64,000 nucleotides of DNA from Clostridium sp. 'White wine YQ' (GTDB lineage: Bacteria > Bacillota > Clostridia > Clostridiales > Clostridiaceae). Each line of letters begins with the position of its first letter. The first letter of the stretch is position 1. Positions 1 through 8,192 of the stretch are shown here, piece after piece. The stretch covers positions 62,001-126,000 of the forward strand of contig NZ_JAQYUU010000003.1 in assembly GCF_028728205.1 (NCBI RefSeq), written 5' to 3'. A program made the position numbers and the translations under genes. The notes beneath the pieces were generated by a model. That model searched no databases, was not told where the DNA came from, and saw nothing but the letters and a program-made list of their open reading frames with translations.

Positions 1-13
1 AAAATTAAAAAAG

Positions 14-44
14 AAAACCTTCCTAATAAATTAGGAAGGTTTTA
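14..44 (-). terminator. Intrinsic terminator of nrdD
   Basis: A perfect inverted repeat with arms around AACCTTCCTAA and TTAGGAAGGTT lies just after the nrdD stop codon. Read on the minus strand it is followed by a run of T residues, the standard intrinsic terminator layout. Confidence 0.85.
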
Positions 45-50
45 AAAGTA

Positions 51-2168
51 TTATACACACTTATAGTTCTTATTATGTTTTTCTGTATGAGTGATTCTAT
101 CTTCTCTCTCTTGGTATTTTCCTGGACCAAATCTTTCATCTAAACTTAAATATCCAGTTACTCTTGATACACCTTGAATATCTGTGCTTCCACAACTTGT
201 GCATTTACTCTCATTGCTGTGAAGATATGTTCCACAAGTTCTACAATATCTTATGTGGAAGTTTATTCCTAGGTAACTTATATTAGTATTCTTATAAGCA
301 TAATTAAGAATATCCATTATAGCCTCTCCAGTTGGGCAGTCATCTACTTCAAGATAACTTATATGTCCAGCATTACAAAGCTTATGATAAGGAGCTTCTA
401 TTTCAATTTTAGTTTTTATAGATAAAGGTTGACTTACTGGTACATGATAACTATTTGTATAGTACTCTTTATCAGTTACACCATTTAATTTACCAAACAT
501 CTTTTGATCTTGTTTAATAAACTTACCGCTAAGTCCTTCTGCTGGTGTAGCGTAACAACTCCAGTTTAATTTAGTTTCTTCTATAAATCTATCACATTTA
601 TTTCTTAAATGAGTTACTATTTTAACTCCTAATTCTCTAGCTTCTTCACTTTCACCGTGATGTTTACCAGTTAATGCAACTAGTGTTTCAGCTAATCCTA
701 TAAATCCTATACCCCATGTACCTTGCTTTAATATAGGTTCAATGGAATCATTTTGATCTAACCCTTCTGCACCTTTCATTAGATGTTGTCCAGCAACAAA
801 AGGTAAATCCTTAACTCTTAATTGTTTTAATATACCATATCTATGAAGTAATGATTCTTTTGCTAGTTCTATTCTTGAGTCAAAAATCTCAAAGAATTTA
901 TTAATATCGCCTTTTGCAAGGATACCTATTCTTGGTAAGTTGATTGTAGTTGGTGCAATATTTCCTCTTCCCTTACAACCAGGTTCCCCGTTTACATTTT
1001 TCATTAGGTATGTTCTACATCCCATTGTCGCTGGCATGTATCCTTGATCATAGTATTCTTTATTAAAATCAGCATCTATATTCATAAATGTCGGATTCAT
1101 TCTCTTTGCAGCAACCCTGCAAGCTAATTTATATAAATAATGGTATGGATCATTTGGTTCTCTATTTACCCCTTCTTTAACTCTAAAAATTATGTTAGGG
1201 AATATAGGTTGTTCTCCTCTACCAAGTCCTTTTTCATATTCTAGTAAGAAGGCTTCACATACTAATGCAGCTTCCTTCGAATGAGGAATTCCTAAGTTTA
1301 TAGAAGAAAATGGTACTTGTGATCCTGCTCTTGAATGCATTGTATTAAGATTGTAAACTACTCCTTGCATTGCTTGATGAACTCTTTCAACAAGTTTTCT
1401 CTCTATAGTCTCTTCTAACTTTTCTCCTTCTAATCCATATGATACAAGTTCATTTCTAATTTCCTCTCTTGTTGGCTCAATGAATATAGCCATATCATTA
1501 TCAAAGTCTGGATGAGATTGTCCACCAAACATATCATTTTGAGTAGATTGTAATAATATACAAGAAAGTTCTGCTGCAGTTTCAATTCTTCTAGGCATAT
1601 TAATAGTTCCATACCCAGTGTTGAAACCCTTTTCAAGCATTTCTTTTGTAGGAATATGTAGACAATTTGTTGTCAAGTTGTATGAGTCTAAATCATGGTA
1701 ATATACATCTCCATTTTCATGAGCTTTTGCTAGATGTTTAGGCATTGATGCTAAGTTGTGCCATTTGTTTGACTCAGATGCAATTCTTAATAGCTTTGAA
1801 GAAAAATTATTTCCTACATTAGCATTATCTCTATCTGTCTCTACACCTATTTTTTTAATCGCAGTCATTAAATCTGATTTTATTTCTCTAACCTTTGTTC
1901 TTTCATCTCTGTAAGCAGAATAATTACCTGCAATTTCATTTAATCCACTATCTTTTAGTGCTCTAACCACAAGATTTTGGATTTCCTCTACTGTAACTCT
2001 CTCTTGTTCTGACATTTCTATGTAGGTTATAACCTTCTGTACTAAGTCAATAACTTGACCTTCTCTTAAGTGACTCCCAGCTTCCTCTGCCGCGCGTTTA
2101 ATGGCATTAGAAATTTTCTCTGAGTTAAATTTTGTTTCTCTACCGTCTCTTTTCACAACATCTAGCAT
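51..2168 (-). CDS. nrdD: Anaerobic (class III) ribonucleoside-triphosphate reductase
   Basis: Reduces NTPs to dNTPs without oxygen, using a glycyl radical. The 705-residue product has an N-terminal ATP-cone (VVKRDGRETKF), a C-terminal zinc-binding set of cysteines (CRTCG and CTSCG) and the glycyl-radical motif RVTGY close to the C-terminus. The frame is open to 2243, but an AGGAGG-like site (GGAGG) lies 8 bases before the ATG at 2168 and the protein from there begins MLDVVKRDGRE, as family members do, so I chose 2168. The activating enzyme gene nrdG is not in the window; it may lie past the left edge. A NrdR-like box lies in the leader. Confidence 0.96.
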   Translation of the reverse strand: MLDVVKRDGRETKFNSEKISNAIKRAAEEAGSHLREGQVIDLVQKVITYIEMSEQERVTVEEIQNLVVRALKDSGLNEIAGNYSAYRDERTKVREIKSDLMTAIKKIGVETDRDNANVGNNFSSKLLRIASESNKWHNLASMPKHLAKAHENGDVYYHDLDSYNLTTNCLHIPTKEMLEKGFNTGYGTINMPRRIETAAELSCILLQSTQNDMFGGQSHPDFDNDMAIFIEPTREEIRNELVSYGLEGEKLEETIERKLVERVHQAMQGVVYNLNTMHSRAGSQVPFSSINLGIPHSKEAALVCEAFLLEYEKGLGRGEQPIFPNIIFRVKEGVNREPNDPYHYLYKLACRVAAKRMNPTFMNIDADFNKEYYDQGYMPATMGCRTYLMKNVNGEPGCKGRGNIAPTTINLPRIGILAKGDINKFFEIFDSRIELAKESLLHRYGILKQLRVKDLPFVAGQHLMKGAEGLDQNDSIEPILKQGTWGIGFIGLAETLVALTGKHHGESEEARELGVKIVTHLRNKCDRFIEETKLNWSCYATPAEGLSGKFIKQDQKMFGKLNGVTDKEYYTNSYHVPVSQPLSIKTKIEIEAPYHKLCNAGHISYLEVDDCPTGEAIMDILNYAYKNTNISYLGINFHIRYCRTCGTYLHSNESKCTSCGSTDIQGVSRVTGYLSLDERFGPGKYQEREDRITHTEKHNKNYKCV

Positions 2169-2182
2169 GTCGCATACCTCCA

Positions 2183-2198
2183 TAACACCATATATTGT
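2183..2198 (-). promoter_or_regulatory. Candidate NrdR box upstream of nrdD
   Basis: The plus-strand string ACACCATATATTGTAC matches the NrdR box consensus (acaCwAtATaTwGtgt) at 13 of 16 positions. It lies 15 to 30 bases before the chosen nrdD start. NrdR repressor boxes usually occur in pairs; a second copy about 31 bases away is not convincing, so this is a candidate only. Confidence 0.45.
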
Positions 2199-2431
2199 AC
2201 TTTGATTATTATATATTAGGAAAATTTTATTATCAATCTTCAAATTTCTCCTTTAAAGGTTATAGCATTTAATATATCCTTTTTACTCCTATTTTTAAGT
2301 TTTTTTAAAGGTTTTTGACCTTTGACTTTTATAGAAAAGTTTCAACCTCTTAAAAACTTAATAGAAATCAGTAATTTATCCATTACTATTCTTAATATAA
2401 TTTATGTAGATAATGCTATAAGGAGATTATT

Positions 2432-3427
2432 ATGATAAAAAAATTTTTTTCCCTAATACTATGTTCATCATTAATACTCGTTGGATGCTCCAAACACCCC
2501 AACACCCAATTGGATAATAATACAGATTCTTCTCCTGTAAGTAAATCTGAAGTTACACAAGTAAGTTCTTATACTGGAGAAGATACCTCCCAAGAAATAC
2601 TAAATAATTCCCCCTTTATGGTTATCGTAGAAAACTCTACCGCCTCAAGACCTCAAAGTGGATTAAATTCTGCTGACATTGTCTATGAAACTATGGCCGA
2701 GGGAGGAATACCAAGGTTTATAGCCCTCTTCCAAAAAAATTTACCAAAAAAAATTGGTCCTGTAAGAAGTGCTCGGGCATATTTCATTTCAATTGGAAAA
2801 TCATTGAATCTACCCTTTGCTCATTGCGGAGGAAGTGAAGAAGCTCTATCTCTTATATCAAAGGATAAATCTTATATGAGTATTAATGAAATGTCTAATA
2901 GAAATTTCTTTTGGAGGGATAATGAAAGAAAAGCTCCTCATAATTTATATACTTCTGGAGAAAATATAGAAAAGTATATTAAAAGCAAAAATCTAACTTA
3001 TACTCCTAATAAGTTTATGACCTTTAATAATAATTATTGGAGTAATCCTTCTCTGCAAGATCTTAATGCACTTAATCTAGTGCTAAATAAAAGTTATTCT
3101 ACAAGTTATATTTATAAAGATGGTTTTTATGAAAAATCTATGGATGGAAAACCTGCTTTAGATATGAATACTAATAGCATACTTAAATTTAAAAATGTTG
3201 TTATTCAAAAGACTGAAATATCATTATCAAAGGATATGGTTCATTTGAATATAAGACTAACTGGTACCGGAAATGCCTTTGTATTATCGAATGGCAAAAT
3301 AATAAATGGATATTGGAAACAAGAAAATAACAGAACTATACTTTATGATAACAAAAACAATGAGATTCCTTTATCTCCTGGAAATACAATTGGGCATATA
3401 GTTGCAAATGATGTTAGTGTGAATTAA
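2432..3427 (+). CDS. DUF3048 (YerB-family) lipoprotein
   Basis: A 331-residue exported lipoprotein of unknown function. It opens with a short basic and hydrophobic signal peptide ending in the lipobox LVGC (Cys19), followed by a Ser/Thr-rich linker. The rest matches the YerB/DUF3048 family, recognisable from PFMVIVEN and the region RPQSGLNSADIVYE followed by GGIPRF and KIGPVRSAR. A good ribosome binding site (AAGGAG) precedes the ATG. It is transcribed divergently from nrdD and stands alone. Family members are linked to the cell surface in Firmicutes, but no activity is established. Confidence 0.85.
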   Translation: MIKKFFSLILCSSLILVGCSKHPNTQLDNNTDSSPVSKSEVTQVSSYTGEDTSQEILNNSPFMVIVENSTASRPQSGLNSADIVYETMAEGGIPRFIALFQKNLPKKIGPVRSARAYFISIGKSLNLPFAHCGGSEEALSLISKDKSYMSINEMSNRNFFWRDNERKAPHNLYTSGENIEKYIKSKNLTYTPNKFMTFNNNYWSNPSLQDLNALNLVLNKSYSTSYIYKDGFYEKSMDGKPALDMNTNSILKFKNVVIQKTEISLSKDMVHLNIRLTGTGNAFVLSNGKIINGYWKQENNRTILYDNKNNEIPLSPGNTIGHIVANDVSVN

Positions 3428-3548
3428 GATGTTATATTTTTAGAAGTTTGAAATTCTCTCATTACATTAGATATTGAGCGGATTTCCTTCTGAAAATATA
3501 TTTTTTTAAAAACCTTATCAATACTGATATATTTTATCCTTATCACTA

Positions 3549-3576
3549 TTGATAATGTTATCTATTATGCTATAAT
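3549..3576 (+). promoter_or_regulatory. Sigma-A promoter of degV-padR operon
   Basis: TTGATA and TATAAT separated by 16 bases, ending about 30 bases before the degV start. The -35 box is part of one arm of a 9-bp inverted repeat (TTATCAATA at about 3517 and TATTGATAA at 3548-3556), which could be an operator. Confidence 0.6.
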
Positions 3577-3605
3577 TAGCTTACAAGTTATTTTGGAGGT
3601 TTATT

Positions 3606-4448
3606 ATGGAAAAAATCGCTTTAATCACAGATAGTTCTTGTGATTTAGAAATGGATGAAATAAATAAGCATAACATAAAGCTTCTTCCTTTTAGAATCAT
3701 CTATAAGGATAGGGAGTTTAGAGATAGAATAGATATTTCACCTGAGTATTTATATTCAAATATTGAAAAAGAGGTTCCTACTACTTCTCTTCCTAGTATA
3801 GAAACCACTGATGAAATTCTAACCTCTCTAGAGAGAGAAGGTTATACACATGTTATTATAATCACTATCTCTTTAGGGTTTTCAGGAACATATAATAGTG
3901 TTAAACTAATAGCAGAAGATCATCCTAATCTTAAATTCCATATATTCGATACAAAAACTCTTTCTAGAGAGCAAGGATATATAGTTTTAGATGCAGCTAG
4001 AATGATCGAGGCTGGAGAAAGCTTTGATAACATTGTTAAAGCCCTCCCAGGTTGCAAGGAAAGGACTGGTATCTTCTTTACACTAGATACTTTAGAATAC
4101 CTTAGAAAAGGCGGTAGAATAGGTCGAGTTGCTGGAGTAATTGGTCAGCTTTTAAATATAAAGCCTGTTATAACTGTTGCTCCTGATGGAAACTTCTCAG
4201 TTTACTCAAAAGTTCGTGGAAGAAAACAGTCTTTGAAAGTAATAAGAGAAATTTTAGATGAATGGCTAAGCAAGGGAAAATGTAAAGTTGCAGTTCTTCA
4301 TGGAGGTGCTCCAGAAGAAGCCAAGAAATTCTATGATGAAATCAAAGACCTACCTAATATAACTAGTCTAGGATTTTCAGCTATCGGGCCTGCTTTAGGA
4401 GTTCACACTGGTCCTGGGCTTGTAGGAATAACATTAGAAAAGGAATAG
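3606..4448 (+). CDS. DegV family fatty-acid-binding protein
   Basis: A 280-residue DegV-family protein. The family binds a fatty acid and delivers it to the FakA kinase. The N-terminal ITDSSCDL, the TTSLPS motif with its conserved serine, and the central LEYLRKGGRIG stretch are diagnostic. The start is fixed by TTGGAGG upstream. The stop codon is only four bases before the ATG of the next gene, a PadR regulator, so the two are very likely one operon with coupled translation. No FakA partner gene is in the window. Confidence 0.93.
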   Translation: MEKIALITDSSCDLEMDEINKHNIKLLPFRIIYKDREFRDRIDISPEYLYSNIEKEVPTTSLPSIETTDEILTSLEREGYTHVIIITISLGFSGTYNSVKLIAEDHPNLKFHIFDTKTLSREQGYIVLDAARMIEAGESFDNIVKALPGCKERTGIFFTLDTLEYLRKGGRIGRVAGVIGQLLNIKPVITVAPDGNFSVYSKVRGRKQSLKVIREILDEWLSKGKCKVAVLHGGAPEEAKKFYDEIKDLPNITSLGFSAIGPALGVHTGPGLVGITLEKE

Positions 4449-4452
4449 TAGT

Positions 4453-4905
4453 ATGAATAATTCAAGCTTTAATAGGGAAGAGAATATTAGAGCAGAAGAA
4501 AAAAGACTCTATGAAGAATATAAAAAGAAACTCGCAGATTTAAAAAAGATTAATAAAGAAAAAGAGGCTGTTGGTCAAGTTTTTACAAAAGGATTGTTGC
4601 CAATATACGTATTATATATATTAAGCCAAGGTTCTTCTAATGGTAATGATATTTCTCATAAGATTGGTGAAAAAACAAATGGTCTTTGGGTTCCTTCCAC
4701 TGGTGGAATATATCCTACATTAAAAAGATTTGAAAAAGAAGGATTAATCATTGGTGAATGGGATGACCCTAAAAAGAAATTCCAAAAGATATATTCTCTT
4801 ACACCGCTTGGTTTAGAAGAATTCGAAAAAAGAAAGGATCTATTAAAACCTAAGATTCAAGAAGCTCTAAAGGTCTTTAATACGATATATTCTCATCTTT
4901 ATTAG
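4453..4905 (+). CDS. PadR family transcriptional regulator
   Basis: A 150-residue winged-helix regulator of the PadR family. The first 45 residues are a charged, probably coiled-coil extension; the wHTH follows (PIYVLYILSQGSSNGNDI), then the recognition and wing region (TGGIYPTLKRFEKEGLI) and a short C-terminal helix. It follows degV by four bases. It may autoregulate the operon through the inverted repeat overlapping the promoter, which is inference. The ligand is unknown. Confidence 0.85.
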   Translation: MNNSSFNREENIRAEEKRLYEEYKKKLADLKKINKEKEAVGQVFTKGLLPIYVLYILSQGSSNGNDISHKIGEKTNGLWVPSTGGIYPTLKRFEKEGLIIGEWDDPKKKFQKIYSLTPLGLEEFEKRKDLLKPKIQEALKVFNTIYSHLY

Positions 4906-4976
4906 CTTTATAAACGAATAACAATTACCTTCTATAGAAATAATAATATTATTATTTTACATAGGAGGTTTTTTAA

Positions 4977-5186
4977 GTGAAGGGAAAAATTCTTGAAATG
5001 AATCCAACAAGTGCATCTGTATTACTTGAAAATGGTACTACTTTAGATGTTCAAAGATCTCATATTCCAGCAGGTTCTATGGTTGGAAGTGAAGTCAATT
5101 TAGATTTTTCTACTGAGAGTGCACTAAACGGACAAAACTTTATGAATGACAAAATAAGCAATGAAAAACTTGTTGATTTCTTTTAA
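4977..5186 (+). CDS. Small conserved hypothetical protein, likely beta-barrel
   Basis: A 69-residue protein with a GTG start placed after a strong AGGAGG. The first 45 residues alternate hydrophobic and polar residues (KGKILEMNPTSASVLLENGT then GSMVGSEVNLDF), suggesting a small all-beta fold like those seen in nucleic-acid or cofactor binding modules; the tail is helical and acidic. I do not recognise a family with confidence. It has its own ribosome binding site and ends at a bidirectional terminator, so it is a real gene. Confidence 0.7.
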   Translation: MKGKILEMNPTSASVLLENGTTLDVQRSHIPAGSMVGSEVNLDFSTESALNGQNFMNDKISNEKLVDFF

Positions 5187-5189
5187 TAT

Positions 5190-5217
5190 AAAAAGTAGCC
5201 TTTATAGGCTACTTTTT
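5190..5217. terminator. Bidirectional terminator between 69-aa gene and ferredoxin
   Basis: Perfect 11-bp arms (AAAAAGTAGCC and GGCTACTTTTT) with a 6-base loop. A-run and T-run on the outer sides let it serve both converging genes. Confidence 0.85.
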
Positions 5218-5220
5218 ATA

Positions 5221-5409
5221 TTACTCTACATTTATAGCATTAACCGGACAATTTTCTTCTGCTTCCTTTGCGCTATCCTCGCTATCATTTGGAACTGGAT
5301 CTGCTATTACTCCTGCCTTTCCATCATCCTGCATGTCAAATACATCAGGTGCTATTGATGGGCATAATCCGCATCCAATACAAGTATCCTTATCCACATC
5401 TGCTTTCAT
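5221..5409 (-). CDS. Single-cluster 4Fe-4S ferredoxin
   Basis: A 62-residue ferredoxin carrying one [4Fe-4S] cluster ligated by CIGCGLC and the later CP near the C-terminus. A second cluster motif is absent and the middle is an acidic spacer, as in mono-cluster clostridial ferredoxins. An AGGAGG eight bases upstream fixes the start at 5409 (MKADVDKDTC), not at the upstream ATG. It is a low-potential electron carrier in the cytoplasm; its partner enzymes are not adjacent. Confidence 0.9.
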   Translation of the reverse strand: MKADVDKDTCIGCGLCPSIAPDVFDMQDDGKAGVIADPVPNDSEDSAKEAEENCPVNAINVE

Positions 5410-5478
5410 AGTTTTCCCTCCTAATGAATTTAATAACAAACTTATTATTTCACCAAAAACAATTTCTTATTCAAAAAA

Positions 5479-5504
5479 AATAACTTGGCAAAGGCCAAGT
5501 TATT
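5479..5504 (-). terminator. Terminator of the Mrp-type gene
   Basis: Arms AATAACTTGGC and GCCAAGTTATT just downstream of the Mrp gene; on the minus strand a run of eight T residues follows. Confidence 0.85.
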
Positions 5505-5523
5505 ATATCAAGCTTAATTATTA

Positions 5524-6372
5524 TTAATATAATCCTTCAAAAACTAATGAATAAAGAGGATCTTCTTTAGCATACTCTTCTGCTTTTCCCTCTTCTAATG
5601 CTTCAGTTAAGTCAAGATTTATAGGCAATTCTGCTAATAAAGGTAGTCCTAGATATTCAGCATGTTCTTCTGCAGATTTTTTACTAAACACTCTTATCTT
5701 GTGATCACAACTATCACAAGTTATATAAGACATATTTTCTACTACACCTCTTACCTTAACATCCATCTTTTCTGCCATTATAACAACCTTTTTAACAATC
5801 ATAGATACCATATCTTGAGGTGTTGATACGATTATCATTTCTTTTAATGGGAAACTTTGCATTACAGTAAGAGCTATATCACCTGTTCCAGGTGGCATGT
5901 CTATTAATAAATAGTCTAATTCACCCCAATCAGTATCTGTATACATTTGATTCAAAACTCCAGTTATAACTGGTCCTCTCCAAATAACAGGCTGATCTTC
6001 TACCGGAGTAAGTAAATTCATCGACATCACTTTTACTCCTAAGTTACTTTCCACTGGTTTGAATTTAAAGTTATTCTCATCAATAGGTAACATTTCTGCT
6101 CTTTTATTATTAATTCCAAAAAATCTAGGCATTGATGGTCCTGTTATATCTCCATCTAACACACCTACTTTATATCCTTTTTTAGCTAATTGAGTTGCTA
6201 TTAATCCCGTAACAGTAGATTTACCAACTCCACCTTTTCCACTTATTATTCCAATAATATTTTTAACCTCTCCATACTTAGGCATAACTTTTAAACTTAC
6301 ATTTTGTGTTCCACAACCCTTGTCTTTAGTAGAACAAGTATCTTTGCTTGCACAGGTTGAACAACTTGACAT
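5524..6372 (-). CDS. Mrp/NBP35-type P-loop ATPase, Fe-S cluster carrier
   Basis: A 282-residue ATPase of the Mrp/ApbC/NBP35 family, which carries and transfers Fe-S clusters. It has a cysteine-rich N-terminus (C4, C7, C13, C20), a deviant Walker A (GKGGVGKS), a DMPPGTGD Walker B region and the conserved C-terminal CDSC pair thought to bridge a cluster between two subunits. GAGGAGG precedes the ATG. A structured element with an intrinsic terminator sits in its leader (6412-6500), so expression may be attenuated. Its position beside a ferredoxin gene is consistent with Fe-S metabolism. Confidence 0.94.
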   Translation of the reverse strand: MSSCSTCASKDTCSTKDKGCGTQNVSLKVMPKYGEVKNIIGIISGKGGVGKSTVTGLIATQLAKKGYKVGVLDGDITGPSMPRFFGINNKRAEMLPIDENNFKFKPVESNLGVKVMSMNLLTPVEDQPVIWRGPVITGVLNQMYTDTDWGELDYLLIDMPPGTGDIALTVMQSFPLKEMIIVSTPQDMVSMIVKKVVIMAEKMDVKVRGVVENMSYITCDSCDHKIRVFSKKSAEEHAEYLGLPLLAELPINLDLTEALEEGKAEEYAKEDPLYSLVFEGLY

Positions 6373-6411
6373 AATAATTCCTCCTCGAATTAAAATATTT
6401 ATTTTTACATT

Positions 6412-6451
6412 AAAAAAATCATCAAGGCGATTATGAGCCGTCGATTTTTTT
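6412..6451 (-). terminator. Terminator downstream of the lgt operon, in the Mrp leader
   Basis: On the minus strand the segment AUCGACGGC, a short loop and GCCUUGAU form a hairpin (one bulge, one G-U pair) followed shortly by seven T residues. It can end the lgt-lipoprotein transcript or attenuate transcription into the Mrp gene. Confidence 0.6.
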
Positions 6452-6500
6452 CTCGCATCTGCCTTTCCAAACGCATGTGAGGAAAAATTGGCAGGCGCCT
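6425..6500 (-). ncRNA. Candidate structured RNA element in the leader of the Mrp-type gene
   Basis: A GC-rich island in AT-rich DNA. AGGCG and CGCCU close the element from end to end. On the minus strand an internal hairpin pairs CUGCC with GGCAG and UUUCC with GGAAA. The 3' CGCCU lies inside the terminator arm at 6412-6451, so closing the outer helix would break the terminator. On the plus strand CTCGCAT and ATGTGAG also pair, within a longer imperfect hairpin. I could not match it to fluoride, glycine, ZTP, c-di-GMP, Moco, preQ1 or T-box consensus patterns as I remember them. Confidence 0.4.
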
Positions 6501-6512
6501 AATTCTACTTTT

Positions 6513-7340
6513 TTACCATTCACTAGGTTTCTTAGTATTTAATGAGATTTCCCAACTATTAAGATCATAATTTCCTGTTACATAGTAAGGCATATAACTA
6601 TGATCGGTTTTATTTTCAATGCTAATACTAGTTTTAAATGTTTTAGATGTGTATCCTTGATTACTTACAGTAATAATAATATCATACTTATCCTTGTCAC
6701 CTTTAATTATTCCTATATTTTTTACAATTTTTGAAGCATTTTTCTTAAAATCTTCTATATCAGTTGAAAGCATGTATTTTGTACATTCTACATCAGAAAG
6801 CATATCTATACCCACTTTTTTATTTCCTTCGTTTAAATAATCTTTTTTATCATTTAAAACTTTTAGGATACTTCCGAAATATATGCTTGCAAATTCTCTA
6901 GGTTTTCTAACAAATGATAAATTTTGTATTATATCATTGTCTAATCTACTTGATACAGAATATATCTTATTATCGTCATAAAAATTTCCCTTATCCTTAG
7001 AATTAACCCCTACTACATAATTAAATTTTTTAACTTCATCACCCATATGCATCTCAAATATATAATCAGGTTCTAAATCAGTTTTTTCTTTAGCTTCTTT
7101 TGATGAAGAAAGAAGTGAATACATATCTTGAATTGTCCTTTTATCAGTAACCACAAATCTAAAGCCTATATCTCTTGTGCTTTGTATAATTATTTGATTT
7201 ACATTTTCATTTTTTATATATTCAAAATCATTATTTTTAAGTCCCATTTTTATTTTGGTATTATCTATAAATGAACATCCCACTAGCAAATTAGAGAACA
7301 CTAATATGGGTATTAAAGCTTTGCTAATTTTTTTTAACAT
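6513..7340 (-). CDS. Hypothetical lipoprotein, co-transcribed with lgt
   Basis: A 275-residue predicted lipoprotein: basic start, hydrophobic stretch and lipobox LVGC (Cys22). The remainder is charged and looks like an extracellular mixed alpha/beta domain; I recognise no family. Its start overlaps the end of lgt by 17 bases, so the two are translated from one message. That puts a substrate of prolipoprotein diacylglyceryl transferase directly after the enzyme gene, but the neighbourhood does not reveal its function. Confidence 0.75.
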   Translation of the reverse strand: MLKKISKALIPILVFSNLLVGCSFIDNTKIKMGLKNNDFEYIKNENVNQIIIQSTRDIGFRFVVTDKRTIQDMYSLLSSSKEAKEKTDLEPDYIFEMHMGDEVKKFNYVVGVNSKDKGNFYDDNKIYSVSSRLDNDIIQNLSFVRKPREFASIYFGSILKVLNDKKDYLNEGNKKVGIDMLSDVECTKYMLSTDIEDFKKNASKIVKNIGIIKGDKDKYDIIITVSNQGYTSKTFKTSISIENKTDHSYMPYYVTGNYDLNSWEISLNTKKPSEW

Positions 7341-8100
7341 CTTCCTTCTCCCTTTTCAATATTTTACTTATGTTAAACAACAAAATACCAGCTATCAATG
7401 TAAATATAGAAATAAATTGTGATGTTGATAAAACTGATACTGCTCCTCTAGGGTCATCCCTAAAGAACTCAATGATAAATCTTCCAGTACTATATATAAT
7501 TAAATAAAGAGCAAAAACTCTTCCATTTTTTTTGTTCCTTAAATCATATCTAAATAATATAAGTGATAGGAGTATATCAAACACAGCTGAAAACAATTGT
7601 GTAGGTATAATTCTAACTCCAAAAGGTGCTAATGAATTTTCTGGAAATACTACCCCAATAGGAAGATCTGTCTCCTTACCATAACAACACCCAGCTAAAA
7701 AGCATCCAATACGGCCGAAGCCTTGAGCAAGTGCTACTGTTGGAATTATCAGATCAAATATCTCTAATAAATTCCACCCTTTTTTTCTTGAATATAAAAC
7801 AACTCCTATTGCTCCCCCAATAATAGCTCCATATATAACAAAGCCTGCTCCAATATTGTCTATAAGAAGCTTAGGTTCATTTATTATACTTTTCCACTCA
7901 GTTATATAGTAAAGTACTTTTCCACCTATTACACCACTTAAAACAGCTATTAAAGTCATATTGAATATATGATCTACATTGTATCCTCTCTTTTTTCCCC
8001 TTTTATCTATTAGTAAAATTGCAATTATTATCCCTAATGCAATCATAAATCCATATCCGTAAACTTCAACCCCGAATATTTCAAACAATATAAATTTCAT
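7324..8100 (-). CDS. lgt: Prolipoprotein diacylglyceryl transferase
   Basis: Integral membrane enzyme that attaches diacylglycerol to the lipobox cysteine of prolipoproteins. The 258-residue protein has about seven membrane segments and the Lgt signature around GRIGCFLAGCCYG, with the conserved HGG-like motif changed to the GAIIGG region typical of Firmicutes. The frame is open to 8190, but AGGAGG lies 5 bases before the ATG at 8100 and a hairpin terminator sits at 8129-8151, so 8100 is the start. It heads an operon with a lipoprotein. Confidence 0.95.
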   Translation of the reverse strand: MKFILFEIFGVEVYGYGFMIALGIIIAILLIDKRGKKRGYNVDHIFNMTLIAVLSGVIGGKVLYYITEWKSIINEPKLLIDNIGAGFVIYGAIIGGAIGVVLYSRKKGWNLLEIFDLIIPTVALAQGFGRIGCFLAGCCYGKETDLPIGVVFPENSLAPFGVRIIPTQLFSAVFDILLSLILFRYDLRNKKNGRVFALYLIIYSTGRFIIEFFRDDPRGAVSVLSTSQFISIFTLIAGILLFNISKILKREKEDVKKN

Positions 8101-8128
8101 CTTTCCTCCTAAAAGATTCCTTTTAAAT

Positions 8129-8151
8129 AAGGAGAAGCATAGCTTCTCCTT
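8129..8151 (-). terminator. Hairpin between the 186-aa gene and lgt
   Basis: Perfect 10-bp arms (AAGGAGAAGC and GCTTCTCCTT) with a 3-base loop. The following T-run is interrupted, so termination may be partial. Confidence 0.55.
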
Positions 8152-8192
8152 AATATAATAAATTATAATACTTAATCTCTTCTTTATCAAAT

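Noticed and set aside
2169..2243. Upstream extension of nrdD
   Set aside because: The extra residues do not resemble the family and the ribosome binding site supports 2168.
6412..6500. Match to the fluoride riboswitch
   Set aside because: The GGCGAUG and CUGAUGGCUCC type conserved strings are missing on both strands.
8101..8190. Extended lgt N-terminus from an upstream ATG
   Set aside because: It reads through a hairpin terminator and skips the AGGAGG-supported start at 8100.
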